Shown here piece after piece: positions 46,009-53,151 of a DNA stretch of 64,000 nt. The notes under the pieces are model-generated. The model searched no databases. It saw only the letters and a program-made list of their open reading frames with translations, and was not told the DNA's origin. Position numbers and translations under genes: made by a program. How positions within the stretch are numbered: the stretch's first letter is position 1; every line of letters begins with the position of its first letter. Origin of the DNA: an uncultured Flavobacteriaceae bacterium (GTDB lineage: Bacteria > Bacteroidota > Bacteroidia > Flavobacteriales > Flavobacteriaceae); contig CANLVG010000001.1 of NCBI GenBank assembly GCA_947494565.1, positions 682,001-746,000 of the forward strand, read 5' to 3'.

Positions 46009-46905
46009 TTATTTTGAATTTAAGAGTTGATGGATTTTTTCCGCAATTTCTTCGGCGTAATATTGAAGCCCCAAAATATGCGACTGTTCTATTTCATAAA
46101 ATTGCTTGGGATGATTGGCGTTTTCAAAAATTATTTTCCCGAATTCTATAGGTACTTTTTTGTCCTCCTTGCTATGGATCACTAAAACGGGTTTCCAATT
46201 CTTCTTGATCTCGACATCCGCTTTTTCTTCATTTTTAACCAAACTCCCCCAAAAAGGAACTGTGTATCTCGCCTCGTCCCTGTGACTTGCAAAAGCGCCT
46301 TCGACCACTATCGCGTCTATTTCATTTTGGCGGTTTGAGCCGATTACCGAGGCCAAATACCCCCCATACGACTACCCATATAGTATGATCTCTCCATGAC
46401 GTAACTCGTCTTTCCCTTTGACATAGTCAAGAATAGAATATGCGTCTTTTAGCGCATTCTTGCGAGTAGCCTTTCCCGACGAAAAACCATAACCACTGTA
46501 ATCAAAGGTCAGAACCCTGTAGCCATAGTTAAGAAGTGGACTTATGGCTTTATACTGGGTAAACAAGTTACCAGCAGATCCGTGAAAATGAACCACCGTA
46601 GCCTTTGGATTTATTGTGGTAGGCGTCATTAACCAAGCGTTCAATACGTTTCCGCTTTTGCTTTTTATGGTGTCGACTCGTATCATAAAATCCTTATCGA
46701 TGGGCTCACCGTCTTTTCTTGAGAAGTGTATGGTCTTATCTTGGGGATTTAAATTGAAAAGTACAGTGTCCTTTCCAAAATCAAATGATTTTAGTGATTC
46801 TATTGAAACAGGGATTTTACTTGGATAATGAAATCTGCTATTAAAGGCACATGAAGCGGTAAGGGCGACCACTAGGGCCAAATGTAAAAAGGTACGATAA
46901 CACAT
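46009..46905 (-). pseudogene. alpha/beta hydrolase lipoprotein with in-frame stop in the nucleophile motif
   Basis: A frame of 299 codons from ATG 46905 is continuous except for one TAG at 46372-46374. The N-terminal part has a lipoprotein signal (LTASC), the HFHGSAGN oxyanion region and DYSGYGFSSG. Just before the stop comes ILYG, and just after it, in the same frame, SYGGYLASVIG. The expected motif is G-x-S-Y-G-G, so the stop occupies the x position of the nucleophile elbow (CAG to TAG would explain it). The rest is intact, including the acid and His (VLVIHSKEDKKVP, EIEQSHILG). It is either a very young pseudogene or a sequencing error. Confidence 0.85.
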
Positions 46906-46972
46906 TTGTCTTCGATTGAAATTCAATCGTAAATATGTCGCATTTACCAAAAGTTATCCTGACACATTTGTG

Positions 46973-47572
46973 TCAAAAATGATTTTCTACCATTTTTTTT
47001 CGAATTCTTGTCAAGGATTGTCTCTCAATACCAAGGTAGGATGATAGGTCTGAAATACTAATACGCGTGATGATGTTTTGATTTTTTTGGATAAAGTCGG
47101 TATATCGTTTTTCGGCATTTTCGAATAAAAAGCTCTCTATACGGGCCTGTTTTTTTAATAATATCTGTTCCGCAATCAATCGCCCGTATTTTTCAAAATT
47201 CTTGTATTCGCTATAGGCGCCTTGAATTGCAACGTAGGGTAAATTCACCATTGTAGTGGGTTCAATTGCCTCAATATAGTACTTAGATGGTTTCTGCTGA
47301 ATAAATGAAGGGTAGTCAGCCGCATATGAATTTTCGTGAATAAAGGAAATGGTCACCTTTTTGCCTGATTCATCAATATAATAACTACGCAATAATCCTT
47401 GATGAACAAATCCCATGTTATTTTGAATTTGCTCACTTTTTAGGTAGAATTCCTTTTTCCTTAAACTGGTCAGGGTAAGATTCCTTCTGATGTATTCGAG
47501 TTCCTCTTTTTCAAGTTCCGGACAAATTTCCAAATAGGAATTTAGATAATTTTGAAAAGCTTCTTGTTCCAT
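46973..47572 (-). CDS. Crp/Fnr-family regulator
   Basis: A 199-residue protein with an N-terminal cyclic-nucleotide-binding-like domain (about 5-115) and a short C-terminal HTH (ISDLSSYLGIERQSLTRIRKKM). It fits the Bacteroidota subgroup of Crp/Fnr proteins lacking canonical cAMP-binding residues. The start is ATG 47572, since the longer frame depends on a TTG. It is oriented towards the hydrolase pseudogene, which starts 67 bp downstream and may be its former target. Confidence 0.87.
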   Translation of the reverse strand: MEQEAFQNYLNSYLEICPELEKEELEYIRRNLTLTSLRKKEFYLKSEQIQNNMGFVHQGLLRSYYIDESGKKVTISFIHENSYAADYPSFIQQKPSKYYIEAIEPTTMVNLPYVAIQGAYSEYKNFEKYGRLIAEQILLKKQARIESFLFENAEKRYTDFIQKNQNIITRISISDLSSYLGIERQSLTRIRKKMVENHF

Positions 47573-47594
47573 ATTCACTGCTGACAATTGGTTT

Positions 47595-47683
47595 TTCTGC
47601 TGTAAAATACAGTTTTATACGCCCAAATCAGTACAAAATCGGTACATCTTAAACGAACGCTGTTTACATGGGGGAAGGTAATT
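47595..47683. repeat. dispersed upstream element, copy 1
   Basis: Read on the minus strand, it contains AAGATGTACCGATTT, then a GTACTGATTTGG-like stretch, then ATAAA and TGTATTTTA. The same series, with scattered mismatches, occurs at about 52000-52060 upstream of the mobile mystery pair. Copy 1 lies directly upstream of the Crp/Fnr gene. Confidence 0.45.
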
Positions 47684-47722
47684 TTTTTTGCAGTTGGGCA
47701 GCGTGTTGAGATGTGCTCCCTC

Positions 47723-47917
47723 CTATTCGGAAGGGTTATCCAGTGCGTTGACCAACGCGGTAAAGTAGCGATCGGCGATAAACTCGGCGCCAGCTTGATT
47801 GTAATGGACCTCATCGGCCAAGAAATCATCGGTAAACCCGGTAAACATAGCTACGGGAAGGACGTCGTAATCTGTGCCGTAGCAGTAGTAGCGATGACCT
47901 GTTGCGTTTTTGTACAA
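47723..47917 (-). pseudogene. C-terminal fragment of an SGNH/GDSL hydrolase
   Basis: A 64-residue frame encodes the end of an SGNH hydrolase or sialate O-acetylesterase-like protein. It contains VLPVAMFTGFTDDF and then DEVHYNQAGAEFIADRYFTALV, in which Asp and His (D-x-x-H) are the last two catalytic residues. The catalytic Ser, Gly and Asn blocks are missing and the frame is closed just upstream by TAG, so it is a remnant. Confidence 0.7.
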
Positions 47918-47972
47918 GCTCTAAAGAATGAAGGTTTAGCTAGCTAAACTGATATTCGGCTTTTAGCTATTT

Positions 47973-48824
47973 TCACAAATCAATGTCTCCGTCAAAACCG
48001 GTATCCCAATTTCCTTCACTATCAAAACTGAAGTAGTCGTCAAAACCCTCATAGAATTCAATAACTTCATTGAACATATCGGAAATGTTAACGTCCGGGT
48101 CGTATAGCATCTCGATCCAAAACCAATCACCATTCTCGTCATCACTCTTGGTTCTAGTTTTCCACATGGGCTTCAGACGTTCAATTAAGTCAAATTTTAA
48201 ATTTTTCAACAAAAAAATATTCCCTTGAAGAAATAAAATAAGCTCCAACGCTTTTTTGGGTTCATCGGTTATCAACTGGCCGATGTCTTGGTCTACTTCA
48301 TTTAAGTAGTGTTTTAGTGCCGTCTTTAATTCCTTTCCTTTTCGGTTGGTTCTCAGCATTGAAAAAACGCTTTGCAAGAGACTGTCATTGAATAGATGGC
48401 GGATGCTCAGACTCTCAATGATTTCGATTTTGTGCTTATAGGCTGAAGGTATTTCTTTATAAATACGTTTCAGATATAGCCTTAACTGAAGGTGGCCATT
48501 CTCACCCAGCTGAGCAACAAAGTAGTTTTCAAACCGACTAGGCCGATATTTCTTAAAATTTTTGCCGGTTTCAACGATCACATATTCCCTTAAATGCGGG
48601 TCTCTTTGGTGGGACCTCCGTAGGATTTTCTTGATCATAAGCACCTGTTTCAAGGCTAAATCAAAGAGTGTCAATTTGATGAGTTCGACCAAGTCCGTTT
48701 TTGGTTCCAAAATCAATCGCGTGCCTGCTGGTTTGAGTACCGACAAATGATGAATAGTCGCATCGTCGAACTTCGACTGCGGGTTAAAGGGTATGATTGT
48801 TTTTGAATTCTTCAATATTGACAC
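47973..48824 (-). CDS. hypothetical protein
   Basis: A 283-residue cytoplasmic, mostly helical protein with no recognised motif. The N-terminal region is basic (KKILRRSHQRD) and contains LREYVIVETGKNF; the C-terminus is very acidic and aromatic (IEFYEGFDDYFSFDSEGN). The start is taken as GTG 48824. It may be a DUF of this phylum, but I cannot name it. Confidence 0.6.
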   Translation of the reverse strand: MSILKNSKTIIPFNPQSKFDDATIHHLSVLKPAGTRLILEPKTDLVELIKLTLFDLALKQVLMIKKILRRSHQRDPHLREYVIVETGKNFKKYRPSRFENYFVAQLGENGHLQLRLYLKRIYKEIPSAYKHKIEIIESLSIRHLFNDSLLQSVFSMLRTNRKGKELKTALKHYLNEVDQDIGQLITDEPKKALELILFLQGNIFLLKNLKFDLIERLKPMWKTRTKSDDENGDWFWIEMLYDPDVNISDMFNEVIEFYEGFDDYFSFDSEGNWDTGFDGDIDL

Positions 48825-48876
48825 ACTGTATTAATCGACCTTGACGTCACTCTTCACAAACAAGCGCTAGTGGAGG

Positions 48877-48948
48877 TTATCCTTCTTCCTTGTTATCAAA
48901 TTTGGCCAAGAACTCGGCCATGAATTCCACCTGGGCGAAATCCGTTTT
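48877..48948 (-). pseudogene. C-terminal relic of a cupin gene
   Basis: A 23-codon frame ends at TAA 48877-48879 and reads KTDFAQVEFMAEFLAKFDN, aligning with the end of the intact cupin at 44638 (ETQFSNAEFMTSFSAKFDI). It abuts the stop of the DinB gene. It appears to be all that remains of a second cupin copy. Confidence 0.55.
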
Positions 48949-49471
48949 AATTTTGTAATATGCCCAAATACGCCTGCCATACACCTACTTCCTCTTGGTA
49001 CTGTTTGGCCATTACTCGCGTAATTTGGGATAGATGTCCCAGATCGTGCACCACCCAAGTCGAAAGAAGTTCCTTTACGCTAGCCTCTCCCAATTCAGGA
49101 TGTATCCCTTTCTTTTTAAGCATCGTATCGTCAATTTTTAAGGCTTGTAAGGCTGTTATGTTTTCTGATCGTAACTTCCGGAATTCCACCAATAGCTCCG
49201 AAATCGGCCTTGTTTGATCGGCTTTATTTTGCGCAAATCGGTCAAAAGGGACAAAGGTTTTATTCGTCGAATCGGAGAGCATCACTTGGGCCCTTGGGAT
49301 CCAATCCGTCTTTTCTCCATGTATCAAGTGACCTACAATTTCGTAAGGACTCCAGGTATCTTCCCCTTCATTGTTCCTGATCCATTCATCAGAAATCCCA
49401 TGCAGTAGGGCCTCCAAGGTTTTTGGGGTCCGCTTTAAAATTTCGATCGCTTTGTTGAGTTCAAATGTCAT
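48947..49471 (-). CDS. DinB-family protein
   Basis: A 174-residue four-helix-bundle protein with the DinB metal-binding histidines in VGHLIHGEK and HDLGHLSQI. Such proteins bind a divalent metal (bacillithiol or mycothiol transferase-like members exist); the substrate is unknown. ATG 49471 begins at a typical N-terminal helix. Confidence 0.88.
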   Translation of the reverse strand: MTFELNKAIEILKRTPKTLEALLHGISDEWIRNNEGEDTWSPYEIVGHLIHGEKTDWIPRAQVMLSDSTNKTFVPFDRFAQNKADQTRPISELLVEFRKLRSENITALQALKIDDTMLKKKGIHPELGEASVKELLSTWVVHDLGHLSQITRVMAKQYQEEVGVWQAYLGILQN

Positions 49472-49707
49472 ACCGTGCTTTTTAAGACCAATGGCTCGAA
49501 GTTATCCCTTTTTACTTCCTCAACCTATTGGCAAAATCATCATTCCAAGTTTCATGAATAAGCAGTAGCCCCTTCAACTGAAAAGCCCGCCGGTTTTACC
49601 TTATCCTTGGTTTACCCCACAATTTTCATTGTATCACGTAATCCTACCCCCTACCTTTAAGGAACTGGATTAGGGCTTTTCATAGGAGTCATCGTTGTAG
49701 CCCGTTT
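49472..49707. other. intergenic region with possible relic
   Basis: A minus-strand stretch at 49512-49595 reads protein-like (RRAFQLKGLLLIHETWNDDF) to a stop and may be another gene end; it is too short to identify. At 49695-49702 the sequence TTGTAGCC forms one end of an inverted repeat around the next gene. Confidence 0.25.
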
Positions 49708-50643
49708 TTATATCCATTCGGCTTTAATTCCAATACTATTCATTTCGTCAACTATAGTATCTTTTGCATAGCATACTATGGCTTTCTTTAAGTTTGGAAA
49801 GTGTTTTACATCTTCAATAGACTCGATGTCCCAATACTCTTCCCACCCTTCCCCAAACCTTAAAAGTTGCATATAAATGTCATTTCCGCCATCTTGATAG
49901 ATTTCAGTGATTTCAGATGCATATTTCTTAGGAATCGGTAAATCCTTAAAATATTGGGTTACTTCCGGTATGGGTTCATATCCTTCTTTTTCAATATCTA
50001 TTTTCCTTTTGTCGTACCACTCTACAAATTCAAATAAGTCAAACTTAGGCGCCAAGAGCTCTTTGTTATACATTAACTCTTGAATAACCGATAACTTAAA
50101 GCCGAAATCTCTAAATTCGATTTGCTCTTCGTCTAATTTCTTGATGGTATACTTATCTTTTGTCAGTTTAGGCTTTACAAAATCTTTATCAAAAATTCTA
50201 TTATAGGAAATACTAATCAAGCAAGGACTTTTTTTACCAGTATATGTGAAGTGCTTAATCTCATATTTTCGCATCGTAACATTGTTAAAATGTTTTTTAT
50301 TGATTTCAGAACCATCGACAATTATTTTTCCTTGGAAGTACGGCTTTTGTTCAGTTTTAGATTTAGCTTCCATAGGATTATAGTCTGTATGTAAGGTCAA
50401 ATGATTTGTTCGACCATTCCCGTGTGGGTTCGTACTTATACCTAACTCTTTCCAGTAAATCTCATTTCCAGTAGTTTCAGATGGTTTCCCAAAACATTCT
50501 GTTAAGCCATCGCTACTTATGGGTAACTCAATGATTTTTTCGTTGATAAAAAGTTTGTCATTATCGATTCGTATTGTGACATCGGAAGATTTATTTTTTT
50601 GATTAAAAATGTTTATCATATTCTCATCTCAAATTGGCTACAA
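49695..50643. repeat. 8-bp inverted repeat bracketing the DUF6892 gene
   Basis: TTGTAGCC at 49695-49702 and GGCTACAA at 50636-50643 are perfect inverted copies. They lie 5 nt beyond the stop and 16 nt before the start of the gene between them. The arrangement suggests that the gene and its ends moved as a unit. Confidence 0.45.
49708..50619 (-). CDS. DUF6892-domain protein
   Basis: A 303-residue soluble protein. The second half (about 170-303) fits DUF6892: GGNDIYMQLLRFGEGWEEYW, SIEDVKHFPNLKKAIV and a Trp-Ile end. The first half is beta-rich with a KPYFQGKIIVDG segment (DUF7738-like). Codon use is clearly more AT-rich than in surrounding metabolic genes, and the gene sits between inverted repeats, so it is probably acquired. 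DUF6892 proteins are often in polymorphic-toxin or defence-type accessory neighbourhoods; no function assigned. Confidence 0.7.
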   Translation of the reverse strand: MINIFNQKNKSSDVTIRIDNDKLFINEKIIELPISSDGLTECFGKPSETTGNEIYWKELGISTNPHGNGRTNHLTLHTDYNPMEAKSKTEQKPYFQGKIIVDGSEINKKHFNNVTMRKYEIKHFTYTGKKSPCLISISYNRIFDKDFVKPKLTKDKYTIKKLDEEQIEFRDFGFKLSVIQELMYNKELLAPKFDLFEFVEWYDKRKIDIEKEGYEPIPEVTQYFKDLPIPKKYASEITEIYQDGGNDIYMQLLRFGEGWEEYWDIESIEDVKHFPNLKKAIVCYAKDTIVDEMNSIGIKAEWI

Positions 50644-50774
50644 AGGTATCGGTTATGAGTAGTTGCGTGGGTTAGCACTTAACCTTGCAAGCCTCCAGGC
50701 AGGCAGGTACACACCAAGTTGGAAATTGCTGCGGAATTTCCAAAGTAGGCGAGAACATGCAATTACGTATAGCC
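50636..50774. repeat. imperfect palindrome, possible attC-like recombination site
   Basis: A 139-bp region between the DUF6892 gene and the Fic gene has nested inverted repeats: outer GGCTA/TAGCC, inner GTAGTTGCGTG (50659-50669) versus CATGCAATTAC (50756-50766; 9 of 11 paired), and a perfect central hairpin TTGGAAATT (50719-50727)/AATTTCCAA (50735-50743). It resembles cassette recombination sites, but no integrase is in the window. Confidence 0.4.
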
Positions 50775-50789
50775 ATTCCATTATTAGCT

Positions 50790-51386
50790 TTAGTTTTTTG
50801 CAAATTTTAGTAATGGTGAAATGTTCCCATTGTCAGCCTTTTTTAATGCGTCAATATATTGTTTCCTTATTTCATCAGCTCTGACCATATTCGATTGGTT
50901 CCAATTAAAAACCTCTTTCTCAAATATTGATTCCATTATTATATCTGCCATTATTCTTGAATGTCTTCCATTTCCATTTGGAAAACAATGAATAGAAACT
51001 ATTCGATGTTTGAATCTTATTGCAATTTCATCAGGTGAATGCGTTTTATTCTCAATCCAATATTTGGTGTCGTCCAATAGATTCTTTAACTCGACTCCAA
51101 TTTGGACCCATGGAATACCGATGTTTTTTTCAGTTCTTCTAAATTCACCTGCCCATTTCCACACATCTCCATACATTCGTTTATGCAAATCCTTGATAAA
51201 TTTTTCGGTAAGTACTTTTTCGGGCTTCAAATTTGTGTGAATAGTCCATTCAACCGCATTTTCAATGTTCAGTTGCTCAAATTCATCTAGTTCTCCTTGA
51301 GTGGTAATTGACTTTATTTTTAGACCTTCCTTTTCATCTTCGTCCAATGGTGTTTGTCCATCTTTGTAATCGAATTCTAATCCCAT
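50790..51386 (-). CDS. Fic-domain protein (mobile mystery protein B)
   Basis: A 198-residue Fic protein matching the TIGR02613 mobile mystery B type. The Fic motif reads HCFPNGNGRHSR (His133), with Asn137 where active AMP-transferases carry Asp or Glu. This is typical for this subfamily and may mean a different chemistry. The XRE-type partner is upstream and overlaps by 10 bp. The pair is known from mobile and accessory DNA. Confidence 0.88.
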   Translation of the reverse strand: MGLEFDYKDGQTPLDEDEKEGLKIKSITTQGELDEFEQLNIENAVEWTIHTNLKPEKVLTEKFIKDLHKRMYGDVWKWAGEFRRTEKNIGIPWVQIGVELKNLLDDTKYWIENKTHSPDEIAIRFKHRIVSIHCFPNGNGRHSRIMADIIMESIFEKEVFNWNQSNMVRADEIRKQYIDALKKADNGNISPLLKFAKN

Positions 51387-51838
51387 AATGACTTCCTCAT
51401 CTCTCGTTTTATTTCATTAGCAAGTTCCTTTATAGTTATGGCTATCTTTTCATCCCCAATTCCTTGGTTCTCTAATTTCATATTTTGATTGGTCCGCAAT
51501 ACTATTTTTTGGGCCAACTTTTCTGCTTTTAGTTGTATTAAATCGTTGATGGTCCCATTTTTTGGGACCAGTGCATATACCAATTTTAAATCCATTGCCT
51601 TGGCTACATCCTTTAAGGAATTTAGCGTTATCGAGCCATTAGCCTCACTCTCCTCAATTCTTTTTACACCTTGTCTTGTTATATTTAGGTTGGTACCAAG
51701 TTGGGCCATTGTCATATTGAGTGTAGTCCGGATTGTATTTGTCCATCCACGTTCTGGAACCAGGGTTTTTCTACTTTCATAGAACGGCTGTAACTTTTGG
51801 TCCAATTGCTCAATTAAAAGTTTTCGTTTATTTCTCAT
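51377..51838 (-). CDS. XRE-family regulator (mobile mystery protein A)
   Basis: A 153-residue DNA-binding protein (TIGR02612 type) with an XRE helix-turn-helix at about 32-90 (TLNMTMAQLGTNLNITRQGVKRIEESE) and a helical C-terminus. ATG 51838 begins a basic start (MRNKRKLLIEQ) and is preferred over a longer frame. It overlaps the Fic gene by 10 bp and probably represses the pair through TGTAAA-type operators upstream. Confidence 0.88.
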   Translation of the reverse strand: MRNKRKLLIEQLDQKLQPFYESRKTLVPERGWTNTIRTTLNMTMAQLGTNLNITRQGVKRIEESEANGSITLNSLKDVAKAMDLKLVYALVPKNGTINDLIQLKAEKLAQKIVLRTNQNMKLENQGIGDEKIAITIKELANEIKREMRKSLWD

Positions 51839-51842
51839 ACAT

Positions 51843-51959
51843 TGTAAATATTCACGTTTACAAAACAAAAAAAATGTAAACGTATTCATTTACAAATATA
51901 CTAAAAAGTCAATACATATGTTTACAAAAAAATAAAAAAGTAAACTTACATGTTTACTT
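51843..51959. promoter_or_regulatory. operator cluster upstream of mobile mystery pair
   Basis: Two operators have identical layout: TGTAAA-N8-TTTACA at 51843-51862 and at 51875-51894. A perfect AAGTAAAC/GTTTACTT palindrome lies at 51938-51959, and there is a single TGTTTACA at 51919-51926. All are built from the same half-site and lie just before the XRE regulator gene, so they are probably its binding sites. Confidence 0.7.
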
Positions 51960-51999
51960 TGTGTTGTTGTTTAAATTGAAGTCAACTTGTTTATATAGA

Positions 52000-52060
52000 T
52001 TTAAAATACATCTTTATCGCTCCAAATTAGAACGAAATCGGTACATCTTGTACGGATTTT
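52000..52060. repeat. dispersed upstream element, copy 2
   Basis: Second copy of the element seen at 47595-47683, read on the minus strand (AAGATGTACCGATTT, TTCTAATTTGG, then ATAAAGATGTATTTTA). It lies upstream of the mobile mystery pair. The similarity is clear by eye but not perfect. Confidence 0.45.
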
Positions 52061-52145
52061 ATTCACATAAGAGAAGGCCGAAGTGTATTGTAGTTTAGGG
52101 TTGGTTGCACTCTACCGTTTTATCGCTATTTTAATTATAAACAAA

Positions 52146-52171
52146 ACACCCCGATGCGAACATCGGGGTGT
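52146..52171 (-). terminator. terminator after molybdenum hydroxylase cluster
   Basis: A perfect 11-bp stem (ACACCCCGATG/CATCGGGGTGT) with a 4-base loop reading TTCG on the minus strand, followed on that strand by TTTTG. It closes the operon of the hydroxylase genes 40 nt after the medium subunit stop. Confidence 0.9.
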
Positions 52172-52210
52172 ATTAATTCCATAGAGCATACTTCGTGCGG
52201 CTTGCTTTTT

Positions 52211-53017
52211 TTAAAGCGCGTCCAATGCTTTTTTGACCATCACCTTGGCCAAATGGGCGCGATAGGTCTCATCGGCGAAATGGTCGCTCATCAGATCTTC
52301 CAACCCATCAACCGCATGTTCTGCGGCGTCGGCACTTCCAGAATAGGCGTCCTCTACCGCGGTGGCGCGATAGGGAGTGCCTGCTACTCCTGTAATCCCC
52401 ACTTTCACACCATCGCCGTCCTGTACCGCAGCCACGCCCACCACCGCAAAGCGGGAAGCGGACTGAAAAAACTTCTGGTACGTGCCATTGGCCACTTTCG
52501 GAAAGCGGATGGCCGTAATGATCTCCTCTTCGGCCAAGGCCGTCCAAAAGAGTCCCAAGAAAAATTCTGTTGCGGGAATACTGCGTTTCCCTTCTTTCCC
52601 TTCGACCTCAATCGTCGCATCGCAGGCCAAAACGACCGCCGGATAGTCCGATGAGGGATCGGCATGGGCCAAACTTCCGCCTATGGTGCCCCGATTCCGT
52701 ATTTGTACATCCCCGATCTTACTGACCGCTTGGTATACGATATTCAGGTGGTTTTGTACGACTTCGGAGCGCATCACTTGGCTATGGGTACAATTGGCGC
52801 CGATAACGATCTCATCGCCTTCTTCGGTAATGGTATCCAAACCGGGAATGCGTTTGATATCGATCAATACCTCAGGGCGACTCATCCGCAGTTTCATAGC
52901 GGGCACCAAACTATGTCCCCCAGAAACCACTTTCGCCTCCGAACCATGTTCGCCAAGTAGGCTTATCGCCTCACTTACCGATGATGCTCTCTTATAATCA
53001 AATTTTGCTGGTATCAT
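52211..53017 (-). CDS. FAD-binding (medium) subunit of a xanthine dehydrogenase/CO dehydrogenase-type molybdenum hydroxylase
   Basis: A 268-residue flavoprotein subunit. The N-terminal PCMH-type FAD-binding domain contains VVSGGHSLVPAMKLRMSRPE and GANCTHSQVMRS; TIGGSLAHADPSSDYP matches the FAD-binding signature of the medium chain. It is the last gene of the operon, after the large subunit (134-bp gap). The order small-large-medium differs from the classical coxMSL. Confidence 0.92.
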   Translation of the reverse strand: MIPAKFDYKRASSVSEAISLLGEHGSEAKVVSGGHSLVPAMKLRMSRPEVLIDIKRIPGLDTITEEGDEIVIGANCTHSQVMRSEVVQNHLNIVYQAVSKIGDVQIRNRGTIGGSLAHADPSSDYPAVVLACDATIEVEGKEGKRSIPATEFFLGLFWTALAEEEIITAIRFPKVANGTYQKFFQSASRFAVVGVAAVQDGDGVKVGITGVAGTPYRATAVEDAYSGSADAAEHAVDGLEDLMSDHFADETYRAHLAKVMVKKALDAL

Positions 53018-53085
53018 TGTGTTCTATTTTTTATTGTGGTTCCCGCTTAGGCAGGAATCGTTGTTTTAATAGGTTACTTACGGTA

Positions 53086-53108
53086 CGGTATTCGCTGTTC
53101 GCCCATCG
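53086..53108. repeat. short CGC heptad tract in the operon
   Basis: CG dinucleotides recur every 7 bases at 53086, 53093, 53100 and 53107 (CGGTATT, CGCTGTT, CGCCCAT). It uses the same word family as the long array at 60546-60977 and lies in the 134-bp gap between large and medium subunit genes. Confidence 0.5.
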
Positions 53109-53151
53109 TTTTTCGTCGTTTTTAAGGCGTGTGGCGAAAACGTTTCGCGTC

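Noticed and set aside
47711-47947. plus-strand gene over the SGNH fragment
   Set aside because: It reads the complement of a recognisable SGNH hydrolase end and has no features of its own.
49695-51838. complete integron
   Set aside because: No integrase gene and only one palindrome; at most a cassette-like arrangement.
51377-51838. classical type II antitoxin
   Set aside because: The pair matches the mobile mystery A/B type, whose toxin-antitoxin role is not established; I kept the neutral call.
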